Source of the DNA: Mortierella alpina
Taxonomy: Eukaryota > Mortierellomycota > Mortierellomycetes > Mortierellales > Mortierellaceae
DNA: 64,000 nt
Assembly: GCA_029449245.1 (NCBI GenBank)
Contig: JANATF010000002.1
Location: 434,001-498,000, forward strand
Reading direction: 5' to 3'
Under the pieces are notes generated by a model that was not told the origin of the DNA, did no database searches, and saw only the letters and a list, made by a program, of their open reading frames with translations. This document shows positions 11,301-20,900 of this stretch, in pieces. The position numbers and the translations under genes are program-made. The number at the start of each line of letters is the position of its first letter. Position 1 is the stretch's first letter.

Positions 11301-12063
11301 CTCTTTGTTCTACGGTAGAGCGTTTCCTGGGATATCAAATTTCACAGCTGCGGACAGTCGCTTGCTATCTGATGATGATTTAGAGAAAAGATTATTATAC
11401 TTGACTCATTTGATATTTCCTGCACTTTCTGACATTAGTTCAGACAACCAAAAGAAAATGATTGATAAATTCAACAACTCGCATACCATCCGTGAAATTC
11501 AACCTGGCGCATTTGTCATGGCGATCGATCCAGTTGCTGAAGGTGCTCTTGTTCCTAAAAAGGACGGCCCTTTTAAAGTAGTGAGACGAACAAGCTTTGG
11601 TGCTTATGAATTGCAAGACGCAACGGGTGACATTTTGCCTCGTCATTATGCTCCTGAGCAATTGAACGTAGTAACCCAAGACCTGGCGCAGCCCTCTGAG
11701 GAGAGCTACGAAGTTGAGTCGATTCTAGGACATAGCTTAGAAGACGGCCAATTGCTTTATAAGGTTCATTGGAAGGGATACTCGGAGAATGAAGACTCCT
11801 TCATCCCCTACGAACAGTTTGACTCGGACAAGTTAGTCCACCAATATTGGAAAGGAATTAACAAGACGAATCCTCACGTAGTCGCGAAGCAGCATCGAAA
11901 GAAGCTGAAGACTCAGAAGGAAGAGTTGAAGAATCACCTTGCAACAAGCGTGACAGCTAGCATTAAGAGAAAGGCTCCTGCAATCGCTTCAATTGCTCAA
12001 GCTGTCTCCAGCACTACGCATCGGGTCAGACGATCAGGTCGTGGTAATGTGGAGAAGTTGTAG
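8290..12063 (+). CDS. Ty3/gypsy chromovirus Pol (element B)
   Basis: Open from the stop at 8149 to 12063; no ATG occurs until 8365, so translation may depend on frameshifting from the residual gag. Domains by residue from 8290: aspartic protease with LDCGSTDS at about 121 (Cys in place of the usual Thr/Ser of DTG/DSG), reverse transcriptase with YVDD at about 444, RNase H (TDASNEG, YKKELLAIIF), integrase with H-H-C-C zinc site, QSDNGLEF at about 922 and YHPRGNGVAER, and a chromodomain at about 1137-1185 (KVHWKGYSENEDSF). The frame is unbroken. Closest relatives in the window are the Pol of elements A and C. Confidence 0.93.
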   Translation: MHPELRPQFKKHKSSAHGHIRSVSAMQKAPAVIELQPVHAKRLAAMTQEVDMIRSSSLDTILAEKINDVHINKHADVARYFAEFDPYTPTKRLCAFRGAQEGDNRISVKIYANGKELTAVLDCGSTDSYIDLAIAREMGIKVARLPGPIELGQAGMKAENMLTCDKVDLVCNDRSVSCQISVMNIPYYDFYIGMDLFPRFGYYVGGVRMPKPPPLTDIWIYDDDKPSILPDAVPDTENTPEFLADKAYFLKELEPALERNSAIDPKSYCELEILKVELKLPADCVINVKSRPFHAHSQGAEVARQIKQWGDDGVIVLAPKGNPYNNSLTLAARRDMDGKVLKYRVCLDPRVLNKQLLKSDTFPLPLIPDLLKKAAGHKYYSTFDLTQAYHRLPLSKESQPYTAFTYEGKQYMFARAPFGLKPMTSIFQRGMSYLLGDLQFAGIYVDDTVIFSHTKEDHLEQAKIIVDRLTQAKLILNRQKCHLFHTEIMLLGFLVNKEGRRINPEKVANISQWAPPTNNKAVQRYMGMFNYFREYLPLYGPIAGPLESLRNAKGHFVLNDLQMKCFEGIKKLFPYAPILKQVIWRLHMYVGTDASNEGIAGMAYQLPLGEKDDSKINYISFTSRALRDHEKRYPAYKKELLAIIFTLKKFHYYLWGRRFTLFTDHKPLTFLMDQKCLSNIMADWRETIFSYDFEIIHHPGILNVIPDTLSRAFPEELWPEDKRSDIVKHSRSNAAMSSVSSVPKTIDSVDFALRMTPDSITSPEGVQLPALSFMHQIPDPESWHVPEKSRRREILKKTHSFGHLGATAMVNMIHQDNKTWPRLKEDCVLWVKSCSSCQRYNIARKGYHPLKAIHAELPGEHLAIDLAQFPLSTNGYEYALLVVDVCTRFVFLFELRTKDAASVSKRLFRLFCDIGFPKIIQSDNGLEFVNSIIKEMTKTLTIDHRLSTPYHPRGNGVAERHIKSMKDILRKNIEANPTNWDVHLPMVQLQMNTRIVSLHNSTPFSLFYGRAFPGISNFTAADSRLLSDDDLEKRLLYLTHLIFPALSDISSDNQKKMIDKFNNSHTIREIQPGAFVMAIDPVAEGALVPKKDGPFKVVRRTSFGAYELQDATGDILPRHYAPEQLNVVTQDLAQPSEESYEVESILGHSLEDGQLLYKVHWKGYSENEDSFIPYEQFDSDKLVHQYWKGINKTNPHVVAKQHRKKLKTQKEELKNHLATSVTASIKRKAPAIASIAQAVSSTTHRVRRSGRGNVEKL

Positions 12064-12703
12064 TCGTTTTCAGGTTTGTGCAGGAGAGGGAATGGAGAAG
12101 AGAAGAGGCATGTACATTACAATTTTTGTAATTCTATTTTTGAACCGCGTAAAAAATCATTTTGCGGGGGAGTGTGGGGCTTATTCCCATGTATACCACA
12201 TTCTCACGCGCGCGTTGTTCACCATGAGGTTTTTTGGATTAAGGTTTGGACCTTACTTTCCTCATTCATTCACACTTGGTCTTTGGTCTTTTTTCCGCAT
12301 TGCGTTTTTCCATGACAAGTAAGAGTTGTCTTTTGTCAACTCGTGCCATTGAGCACTAGCCACCGTATATTAGGCATTTTAGACAGCTGCAGTCTGCAGA
12401 CGCACTGTACAGCAGTATGAGACATGTTCTCATCAGACTAACTCAGGTTAATTTTTGATCCTGGTCTGAGAAGGCTTTCCCGTTCTTCATCGGTTTTCCT
12501 TCCCATGTGGTTCAAGCAGGAGATGTACACTCTGCTCTACCCACTCTCAGAGGTTTTAATCCCTCTATCTATATGGAAAAGGTTCTTTTTTCCCATCACT
12601 TTGTATGGTTTTTCCTTTATCCTGGCACTTTAGAAACGAATTGCTACCGTTTCTAGCCACATCACAGCACTGCAACCCTGGATTTCATCTCGAGGGGGGA
12701 GTC
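12064..12703 (+). other. 3'UTR and polypurine tract of element B
   Basis: 640 bp between the pol stop and the 3' LTR with no convincing coding frame. It ends with CTCGAGGGGGGAGTC directly before the LTR, the polypurine tract that primes plus-strand DNA. Element C has the matching TCGGGGGGAGCT at the same place (about 22816-22827, minus strand). Confidence 0.75.
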
Positions 12704-12916
12704 TGTGGTGTTTTATGCTGGTGTGGGGCTCAGGCACGTATGTACCTGAGTCGCACCTCCCTTTTTACTTCTACGATTATTAAGAGTTCCCGTGACCGGT
12801 GTCTGGAGGAGCTATATAAGTCCTCCAGATCCCTGTCCACAATAAAACCCTCTCTTGTTCTCGTTGACTTCAGTTCCCCAGTTAGTATTGTAAGTTTACC
12901 CCTAGAGAATATCACA
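12704..12916 (+). repeat. 3' LTR of element B
   Basis: Identical to the 5' LTR at 7115-7327. The TSD copy AAGAC follows at 12917-12921. Read on the minus strand, this LTR supplies 60-odd codons that extend the interrupted host gene. Confidence 0.95.
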
Positions 12917-13275
12917 AAGACGATTTGTTTTTCAGTCAGGTATTTGTCTGGAAACCCATATCCGCACGTCCAGGTCGGGTCCGCAGTGCAGTAACCAATA
13001 TAGGTTGGTGCGTCGTCGTAGCAGGCGTTCCAATTATGAGCGGTCCTCCCTCCATTCTCATTTACGCAAACGAGGATCCTATAACGCGCGCACCTATTGC
13101 AGTAGGATATTCTTTCGTGGTATTCGCTGCTGGCTTTCCAGGCATCCCCCTCACTTCTCAAATCATCGACCTTGCTTGTCAAATCATCGACCTCAGCGGA
13201 AAGAGCCAACACGTTGCTGTTACAGGTTCCCAGGTTGGTATTGCAGGCAGTCAGTAGTGCCAAACACGATGACAT
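12730..13275 (-). pseudogene. Small Cys-rich host gene, 3' end replaced by LTR
   Basis: The ATG at 13273-13275 opens about 120 host residues: a Cys/Leu-rich start (MSSCLALLTACNTNLGTC), a short coiled coil (LSAEVDDLTSKVDDLRSEG) and a Cys/aromatic-rich segment with YCNRCARYRILVC, CYDDAPTYIGYC and TWTCGYG. I do not recognise the family; it could be secreted, but the signal peptide is weak. Element B inserted after EKQIV. Without the insertion the frame would read Phe-Met-stop, so only the last two residues were lost; now the frame runs about 62 codons into the LTR. Upstream are a TATA box and a likely 5'UTR intron (donor GTAGGC near 13370, acceptor TTCCAG near 13300). Confidence 0.55.
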
Positions 13276-13364
13276 GATCGCTTTTAATGTTGGCTGGAAT
13301 ATTGATCAAATAATTACATTAAAAAAAAAGAAGATACAACAAGAAAGCCAAGACAAACGGAATA

Positions 13365-13650
13365 ATTGCCTACCTCGTTTTGCGGGTGGAGTATTAAGAG
13401 GACGAGGAGGATAGAGCCCTTTATATATCAAAGGACGGTGGTTTTTGACTCGAAGAATGGAATCTCCAATTAGAGAGCGGCCTAAATGAAATGTGGATAT
13501 GAGGCTGAGCACGTCAAGTACGCAGGACAACTAACAAGGTACGGCAGTAAGAGTTGCCTACCTTGTTTGCGGGGTGAAATTATGTTGAGATAGAAGCGAA
13601 GAGAGAGACGAATATCTCCGTTATATATCGAGGATAGAAATGCCGAGAAA
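13365..13650 (-). repeat. Two diverged copies of a promoter/leader unit
   Basis: Two segments (about 13365-13435 and 13553-13630) share order and sequence: on the minus strand each has a TATA box (GATATATAAAGG or GATATATAACGG), a pyrimidine leader, then CGCAAAACGAG or CGCAAACAAG followed by GTAGGCAA, a plausible splice donor. They look like a tandem duplication of promoter plus first non-coding exon of the small gene at 13275. Confidence 0.5.
13419..13430 (-). promoter_or_regulatory. TATA box of the 13275 gene
   Basis: On the minus strand TGATATATAAAGG lies about 145 bp upstream of the ATG at 13275, with a pyrimidine-rich start region after it. A second, diverged copy of the box and leader is 190 bp further upstream. 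Confidence 0.5.
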
Positions 13651-13744
13651 GGATTAATGCGCGCATGAAATCCCGCTCTTGTAGCGTGAGACAGCGTTTT
13701 GACAAACAAAGTGATGGATGAATAGTCTATGCTGCGACGCTTTC

Positions 13745-14600
13745 TTCTCTTCTCGCTAGCCATGCCCTTGCACGTTCCCACACCTTTTTCATTTTTGTGT
13801 ACTGTGCAATCACTTTTTTTTTCCTTTCGCTACCCACGCCTGGCACGTTCCCATGCCCCTTTTCTTTGTTCATGCACTGTCATGCTCTTCTCTGTTTTTC
13901 TTTCTTTTGCTACCCACGTTCCCATGCGCCATTTTTCTATTCTTGCACTGTGCTTACGTTCTTTTTTTTTTTTTTTTTTTTTTTGTTACCCACGCCGCTG
14001 CACGTTCCCATGCCCCTCGCTTCTTCATGCGCTGTGTTCAGATCCCATTTTTCTTTTTGCCACCCGCGCCCTTGCACGTTCCCATGCCCCTCGCTTCTTT
14101 CATACGCTGTGCTTACGTTCTTTCTTTTTTTCGTTACCCACGTCCTTGCACGTTCCCATGCCTCTTTTCTCAGTAGGCGCTGTGCTTAAGTTCTTTCTTT
14201 TTTTTTGTTATCCACGCCCTCGCACGTTCCCTATGTCACTTTTCTCTCTGTTCATGCGCTCTGCCTACGTTTTTTTCTTTCTTTGTTCTGATACCTACGC
14301 CCTCGCACGTTCGCTATGCCACTTTTCTCTGTTCATGTGCTGTGCTTACTATTTTTTTTCTACCCACGTTCTCCCCTGCCCCTTTTCTCTATTCATGCGC
14401 TGTGCTTACTCTTTTTTTTTCTATCCACGCCCTGGCACGTTCCGATTGTTCTTTCCTTTCCTTTTTGCTTTTTTTCCTCTTCGCTACCCAATCCTGGCAC
14501 GTCCCTCTCATGTCTTTTTTCCCATTTTCCCTCTTCGCTACCCACGCCCTGGCACGTTCCCATGCCCCTTTTCTTTGCTCATGCGCTGTGTTTGCCTCTT
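13745..14600 (+). repeat. T-rich minisatellite, unit about 75 bp
   Basis: Roughly eleven imperfect units, each with a core like CCACGCCCTTGCACGTTCC, then CATGCCCCT-TTTCT, CATGCGCTGTGCTTACG and a run of 5-25 T. Frames across it stay open because the T/C-rich strand lacks stops, and would encode repetitive Phe/Ser/Cys-rich protein; I do not regard these as genes. It lies just upstream of the SMP-like gene. Confidence 0.85.
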
Positions 14601-14660
14601 TCCCATTTTCCCTCTTCGCTTTGTGGTGTGTGACTCTTCTTCAAATGCTCGTTCTTTTTG

Positions 14661-14668
14661 TATTTAAA
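14661..14668 (+). promoter_or_regulatory. TATA-like element of SMP-like gene copy 1
   Basis: TATTTAAA 58 bp upstream of the ATG at 14726, after GTGTGACTCTTCTTC. The same arrangement (GTGTGACTCTTCCTTC, TATTTAAAAG, CACCTCACTCCAT) precedes copy 2 at 32050, so the promoter was duplicated with the gene. Confidence 0.55.
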
Positions 14669-14725
14669 AAAAATCCTTTCAGTTTCCTTCACCTCACTCC
14701 ATATCCTCTTACCCTAACAATCGAC

Positions 14726-14929
14726 ATGCCCAAGCAACCAACATCCGAAGCCAACAAGCAGCCCCAACAAGGCTCGACGCAGAACTCTGGTGGTACCAAG
14801 ATGACGTCAGAAGCCGCTGCAAGAGTTCAGAGCGCAGCCGATCGTAAACCGGACTCCAACACCGCGACAAGCGGCTTCAAAGAGCGTGCCCAGTCTTCGG
14901 CCGCTAAAAACACTAGTGGAGGGAAGTAG
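14726..14929 (+). CDS. Small SMP/LEA-like stress protein, copy 1
   Basis: 67 residues beginning MPKQPTSEANKQPQQ, very hydrophilic and without Cys or Trp, with the seed-maturation-protein-like core MTSEAAARVQSAADRKPDSN and then GFKERAQSSAAK. Small fungal proteins with this core are thought to be disordered desiccation/stress proteins. The frame ends AAKNTSGGK. A second copy at 32085 encodes exactly the same first 61 residues but differs by one A in the run after GCT, giving a longer tail. In the shared coding part I count 14 base differences, all synonymous, so both were kept under selection. Homology continues about 120 bp past the stop. Confidence 0.7.
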   Translation: MPKQPTSEANKQPQQGSTQNSGGTKMTSEAAARVQSAADRKPDSNTATSGFKERAQSSAAKNTSGGK

Positions 14930-15256
14930 CGCTGGAACGCCTAGGCTATTAAGATCACCGACAAGGAGCACATCACATCCTCGTTCCATGCAAACCGTGG
15001 AAGGTCAGCAGATTTACTATTAAAGCCTTGTACGCCAGTGCATTGTGTTTTCTTGTGAAAAGCGTACCGTAAACTCCATGTGCATGTGCATACAAAGGTG
15101 CATTAATTCCCAGCAAGGAAATAAAAGAATGATGCCTCACCATGCACAGTGTGCAGCGATGACGTCGACACTGACGAATTTGCATTCCCCTTTTCGCTCA
15201 TTCTCAACACATCACCCGCCCCTTTCATCACTCTCACCTCAACTCATCACACCAGA

Positions 15257-15754
15257 ATGATAACCGAGCCCCCAAAACACGACCAGATTGACAAGCGAGT
15301 GCCTCCAGAAATCTGGGAACGGGTCTTTGGTCGCCTATACCCATCCCAACTCACCCGTTTGTCGATGGTCAACAAAAACTTTAACAACATCATTTCATCT
15401 CTTTCAGTGTGGTCCCACATGTACACATTGACCTTTGGACCCACGATGCCACTTCGCACTCTTCTCAATAGGTCCGAATCCAATAGCTACATGGTGTACA
15501 TGTGCGCGTGGAGCCTTGAGGTTTGTGAAGAGTGTTTCCGTCGTGGAACTGTATTTATAAAGCCTGCGCCATCTCTTGCACCAATGCCAACGTTGAGCAA
15601 GGACAATCTCATATACCTGGGAGAAGAGGTCAACCTGAACTGGACTATCATGATGTGCCAACCATGTTACGACAGAAAACGACGTCAGACGATTGAGGAT
15701 GGTGTCGGCTTTAAGACCGTGAATAGGATCTGGTGGTATCGACAGCAGCCTTGA
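15257..15754 (+). CDS. Short F-box protein
   Basis: 165 residues from the ATG at 15257. Residues 9-50 hold an F-box (VPPEIWERVFGRLYPSQLTR, then LSMVNKNFNNIISS with WSHMYTL). Behind it are four Cys in two pairs (CEECFRRG and MCQPCYDRKRR) that could bind one zinc ion, as in other short fungal F-box proteins with a split CxxC motif. It probably serves as a substrate adaptor of an SCF ubiquitin ligase. The pyrimidine-rich leader and TCACACCAGA before the ATG fit a short 5'UTR. The protein ends IWWYRQQP; no longer 3' exon was recognised. It lies 330 bp after the SMP-like gene, same strand. Confidence 0.6.
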   Translation: MITEPPKHDQIDKRVPPEIWERVFGRLYPSQLTRLSMVNKNFNNIISSLSVWSHMYTLTFGPTMPLRTLLNRSESNSYMVYMCAWSLEVCEECFRRGTVFIKPAPSLAPMPTLSKDNLIYLGEEVNLNWTIMMCQPCYDRKRRQTIEDGVGFKTVNRIWWYRQQP

Positions 15755-16038
15755 GAGGGATTCTCGCATGCTAGTCACCGATTCTCCCATGTTTGTCACC
15801 TCAGCAAGACATGGTGAGCAATCAGAATAAATTTTGACTGAACAAATCCTAACAAAAGAGGAGAGAAAAGAATGAGACGACGTTGCTATGAACAAAATGC
15901 TGCATGGGGGCACTGCGGAAAAGGCGAGGGAAAGCGAGAAAAAATAATGCTGCATGGGGTTACGACGATGAGGGCGTGTGAATTGCAATTTGAAAATATG
16001 GACTATGAGTCCAACCTCAACCCTGACCCTTCTTGCAA

Positions 16039-16316
16039 TCACGGTGTTCGTTTATTTCCTTCAAGCTCATCCACACGTTGTTGCAACCGCTTGATAGTCG
16101 CCTCATGCTTTTCAACTGTCTCTTGGAGCTGGGTGTTTTCCGCAATGACATCCGTTAGAGCTTTCTCTAAATGAAACCTCATGTACAGGCTGAACCCAGG
16201 AGTTTCCAGATTCTGAGGAGATGAATTTTCAGGTTCATATGCATTGCAGCCCTGATTGCGGTGTTCAGTAAACGATGATGAGGATACGGTTTCCCACAGT
16301 CGCAAGTAAAATTCAT
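16039..16316 (-). pseudogene. Zinc-finger plus coiled-coil fragment
   Basis: On the minus strand the ATG at 16314-16316 starts MNFTCDCGKP. After a one-base shift the frame continues SSSSFTEHRNQGCNAYEP, giving a C-x-C...H-x4-C finger. The same frame then runs to ETPGFSLYMRFHLEKALTDV and a clear heptad coiled coil (AENTQLQETVEKHEATIKRL) up to the stop at 16039. Without the shift the finger is broken, so this is either a frameshifted gene or has a sequencing error. I do not recognise the full-length family; a DNA-binding role is inference. Confidence 0.4.
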
Positions 16317-16753
16317 GTTGGACTTTGCTGTTCGTGAAGCGCTAGGGAAGGAAGAGTTGGCGTGAGGCTCAGGGGAGAGGGGAGAGGAGAGAATCTTTCC
16401 AGCGACCGCACTGACCGCCACAACCCAAATCATCTGTGTGACAGCAGTCACAGTCGATGCAATTGGTCAAGATGACTAGATGATTGAATGATGTTCATGG
16501 ATCGTTGAAGGGTGAGTGCTCGTGGCAGTGTTCACGGCAACGACCAGCGCAATAGTCCAAGCGTGGTGCGCGATGGACAGCAGTGTGGATGCGCGGCGGC
16601 GCAACAAAAAGAGCGGCAGTGGACTTTCACTTCAGTAGAAGTCAAAACTAACTTGACACTTGGCTGAGCCTAAATTAAAGTTCCTGACCAAAAGGCAAAA
16701 CGTTGGACGTCTTGATGGCCACATCGACAAAGCATCAGCCAAAATGCACATAG

Positions 16754-17110
16754 ATGAAAAATGCGCAATGGAGCTGCCTGTATAAAACCTCAAGAAAGAA
16801 AGAAAGTTGGTCTTGGAGGAACCTCAACCGGGCAAATGTGAAGCAATATAAAGAAATGCAAGACTCCACCTCCTACACTGTGCGTGGACAAGTGGCATGT
16901 GTATATAACACGCTTCGCTACCTCGTTCCCACCGACTTTTCATTCACTCGCAGATGCTGTACTCATGGCCTGGTTGTATTTGAATTTACGCCGGCATTGA
17001 TAACCATCAAACAGCGCCCTGACTTCATTGTGGACGATCTCATCTCGGCCGAGATGAAGGAGAAGGGACAAGAGAACAAGACCTCATCGCTGTTAACATC
17101 AAGCCAGTAA
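16754..17110 (+). CDS. Hypothetical ORF, doubtful
   Basis: 118 codons with an ATG at 16754. No domain is recognised. The C-terminal part (FTPALITIKQRPDFIVDDLISAEMKEK) is more protein-like than the N-terminus, which overlaps AAAG-rich sequence. TATA-like GTATAAAAC and GTATATAAC lie at about 16779 and 16899, so transcription may start inside it. It could be the end of a decayed gene. Confidence 0.2.
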   Translation: MKNAQWSCLYKTSRKKESWSWRNLNRANVKQYKEMQDSTSYTVRGQVACVYNTLRYLVPTDFSFTRRCCTHGLVVFEFTPALITIKQRPDFIVDDLISAEMKEKGQENKTSSLLTSSQ

Positions 17111-17164
17111 TGAATGAAAACACTGCGAGACGTAGTTTCTTGTATTAAACGGAAGCGACGCAGC

Positions 17165-17680
17165 TCATTTTGCGTTGCGTCTTATCTCCACAGATAGTTC
17201 CCCTGATGCTATCAAAGCTTCTGATTTGCATTCTGCTGTGTGCCCGCCGCTTGGAAGGGCTGAAAGGTACCTAGGCCGGTTTAGGGGGGTGAAAGATGTG
17301 TGGGGAATCAACTTTCTTGCTGCCTTTGTCAATTTAATGACCTCCGCGTCCGTCAGTTTTCCCATTTCCAACCGCTCAGAGACCTGTTCATTTACCGCCA
17401 TGGAGAACCTTAGGCACATCTTGAAGCATTCCTTAAGATTTTTGATACTATTCGCTGTCGATACAACCTTGAAAGATCCGAGGCAGTATGTCCTGCACAT
17501 TCCATGATAGTCCATTGCAATAAGCTCTGTGGTGTCCTTGAATGTCCGTGATCCAAAAACCGTCAAGTTTGGCTTTACTCGATCCTCGATCCTTAGACAC
17601 TGGAGCCCGATCCAACGTGCTGCTCTCTGACAGCAAATACAGCCTCAGTTTTGGAAAACTCAGAGTAAGGAGCAACATGT
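17165..17680 (-). pseudogene. Unrecognised protein fragment with frameshift
   Basis: The minus-strand frame ending at 17165 encodes TVFGSRTFKDTTELIAMDYH, then a segment with ANSIKNLKECFKMCLRFSMA and a Lys-rich helix (GKLTDAEVIKLTKAARKLIP). The frame upstream (17448-17678) reads into it after a one-base shift near 17560. Composition and lack of stops over 130 codons suggest real former coding sequence, possibly from a transposon, but I cannot name the family. Confidence 0.35.
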
Positions 17681-17996
17681 GAAAACAGGAGTAACGGGTC
17701 AGTTGATGATGAATGATAGTTTACTGTGCTAGTATGCACAGGTCACAAATCACCGAAATTCACAGCGGATGCACTGCCGCATGTCACATGATTTACATTC
17801 TTTCTCCGAGTACTCGCCCTGGGCTTTGCTCTAGTACTGATCCGGAGTGCAAAAGTACTCGTTTTCAGGGCGATAATGAATACATTCAAAGCGAAATCTA
17901 CAGAGATTGAATAGAATGACTAGAGAATAGAATACATTGAATAGATGGGAGGGATAAGAGGGAACTGTTCAACTCTGTATTGTCAGAAGATTATGC

Positions 17997-20900
17997 CTAG
18001 AGCTCCCTCTCTCTGTCTCTGTCTCTGGCAGCCTCACTTCTGATCTGCAAGTTGTATTGATTGAGTGAGCCAGCTCTCGTCATCCTCATCCTGAACGTCC
18101 GTAATGCAGCCTCCTTTCTCATCTCTAGCGACGGTCCAGGTATTATCAAGATGAGCTTTAACACCTCGTCGATGAGCGTTCGATTGAAAGCGTAATGCTT
18201 TCGAACCATGGCGTTTGCGTTCTTGCGCCACTTGTAAAACCTGTCCATTTGCCAAATGGAGGGCGCACCATCTAGCCCATGGAACCACTCTTGCCATAGT
18301 GGCTCAATGTCGCGCGGACGACGCCTCATAATGTACGTCGAAACGTTAGGTTGATCGCGTGGCCATGCCAGCTGCTCCGCTAATATCTCGAGGCTGACCG
18401 GCTGTTCTCGTTCTGGTAAGGCTTCCACTGGCGGCTGTTCTCTCTCTGGCAATTCTTCCACTGGCGTTAGTTCTCTTTCTGATAATTCCTCCATTGGAGG
18501 CAGTTGAGGAGATGATGCTAGAGACGAAGCAGGAGAAAGCTGAGCCGGCGTAGGCGAGTTACAGTATATCGATGAGGAGCGGGAGGGTGGGGAGGGTGGC
18601 ACCGGAGAGGGCGAATGAGTTCGGAGACTGGGTAGAGGGACTGTCTGCTGCTCGGGTGGTTGTGGCAAGGACCACGATGGCTCGGATGCTGGAGGCGCAA
18701 CATTTAGCCAGCTAGGTATTAGGTTGAGCGGCGGTATCGTGGCAGTAGGGCGCCTCATGTTCTCAATGACATTAGAAGCATGGCGCAGGATCTCCTGCAA
18801 TCCCTGAAGATGCATATCCAAGCTAGAGGTGATGTTGTTATAAGAGGCGACGTGGCCGTGATGCATTGTTTTCAAATCGCTCCTCATGTGGTCCACAAGC
18901 CGTTGTATGGATGCCGTCCATAATTCTCTTTCTCGCTGCAGATCGGCCGCTGTTGGTTGTGGAATCTGTCGCTCTGCAATGGCTGCCAGCAGCTCAGAAA
19001 TACCCCTGAGTTGGTTATGAATGGCAGGAGAATTGGCAAGGAGGCTGTCATTGGTAGGCGATGAGGCGGTGGCCATCTTTTCCCGCAAAGACACTCTAAA
19101 CTGAGTGAAGAGGGGCGACCTGAAGACCGGCTCATGAAACATCCTATGGAGGTAGTACAGACACTCTGGGTCGCTGTTGATTTCCATAAGGGCAGCGGCG
19201 TCCTGCAAAATGACTTTGCGCAGGTGGACAAGGATGATGAAGAACTTGATCTTTGGGGAGTCTTCCTTCGAATAACGGGCAGCCTCGCGGTGGTCCAGTG
19301 TTCTTCCAGTATACTCGTCCTTGTCCATCATGATATTCTCCATCCAGGTTTGCCAGTCTTGGTCTGGATATGCATCGTTAAGAACAGGGAAGATGAGCTT
19401 TTGAAGTTCGACTGGTGGGATCAATGTATTTCTTGCAATCCAGAACCGCTCTTGATGATGAGTAAAGCCGGCCAACTTCAACGGGACGCGTTCCGGAATC
19501 TCGCTCAAGTAATGTGTGGCGACTCGTTGATGTAGCCAATTCCCGTGCTGTGCGATCTCCTCGATTGTTGCCCCGGCTGACTGAGCTTGTTGCGCTCCTG
19601 CTCGGCGGCCAGCATGGGTGACCTTTTTCGATACGATGTTGGCAGCTTCCATCTCAGCCTTTTGAGCGCCGTAGTGCGTGTTGCCCGACATCTGCGTGAA
19701 TTGGTCATGCGTAAACAAAAGATGGCTTGAAGCCCAGTCCGGATTATTGAAGTCAGGACGTGTGTCCGCATACTAAAACGTTGATAAAAATCATTAGAAG
19801 TCGGATGGAGCAAACTTATGATATGGTCAATCGCACTGGGAAGGACGCACCATGAACCTTTCGAACAAGTAAAACGCTAAAGACCCTACTGGGCAGACCT
19901 CTACGTCTCTGTTTCGCACAACCACGCCATAAAGTAGCTTCCCGTCGGCATTCATCTTGCCTTGCAGCATGGTGAGGACAATGCCCAAGGTGAACTGCCC
20001 TGTATCGTCACTGAATTCGAATTGATGAAAATTGAGGTCCTGCAGTCTCGCCATCCGCGTATTTTCTCCTCGGCACATCATGTAGTGGGTCCATGATGTA
20101 TTCAATCGGTCCCTGAGCCCTTTTAGCTTATGGCGGGTTGTCTTGTCCAACTTGATGTAGTTGCGCGTCCAATACGACTTCATCAAACGTTTGAAGCCAT
20201 TTCTAGTATAACCCTCTGTGATCCTAAGTCCAGGAAATTTTGCTGCTGTTGAGAGGCGGCCTAATGTAGAGTTGACGCAAAGAGCGGTTCAGTAACTGGC
20301 CACAGCATCACTCAATGCGCACTGCAGTTGGCCAGCGTTCCATCGTGATATTGCCTTACCGACTTTCCGTTTGTATGCGTCCATGAATGGCTTGGCTATC
20401 TTGCGGGGGTTCGTCTCTGCTCCTGGCCTTGTGCAACAGTATAGCACTACTGTATAGTAGTATCCACATGGCAGTAGCAGGTAGCACTCACCGATAATAC
20501 TGCGCTGTCGATCAAGATGCCTTTCTGTACTACTAATCGAGCGCAGACACTAGATCAGGCACTACTTCTACATTTGTATATATAGTCCTTACCCTCACCC
20601 CAATAATCAGGCAGACTTTGCCTTCCTTATTAAATATCATATAACCCCACACACCCTGACCTCCTCTTGTTGCACCTTGGTTGATTTGGTGGTCCTGAAG
20701 ATGCCTCTTCGTTCCATAGATCCACAACAGCCTTGATATAGAAGTCCATGGTCTCCGGCATTAAATAGTCCGCAAGCGCATCCTTTCGGACGTTCTGTCT
20801 TCGCAAAGGCTGTATATCAGGGTCTGAAGGATCCGGCTCTCCCATGATCTCCTTGAAATACCGAGCAGCCCGAGAATTCGTCACTTGATGGTCCCTATAA

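Larger units (their letters stand above)
7115..12916 (+). mobile_element. Complete gypsy element B with identical LTRs
   Basis: 5802-bp element bounded by two 213-bp LTRs (7115-7327 and 12704-12916) that read identically, starting TGTGGTG and ending ATCACA. It is flanked by the 5-bp target duplication AAGAC (7110-7114 and 12917-12921). A polypurine tract precedes the 3' LTR (about 12690-12700). LTR identity implies recent insertion. The internal region encodes protease to chromodomain but only a tiny gag remnant, so it probably needs Gag in trans. Confidence 0.95.

Noticed and set aside
13729-14667. 312-codon plus-strand open frame rich in Phe, Ser and Cys
   Set aside because: It is entirely made of the T-rich minisatellite, and all three frames stay open there for long stretches; no domain and no independent sign of coding.
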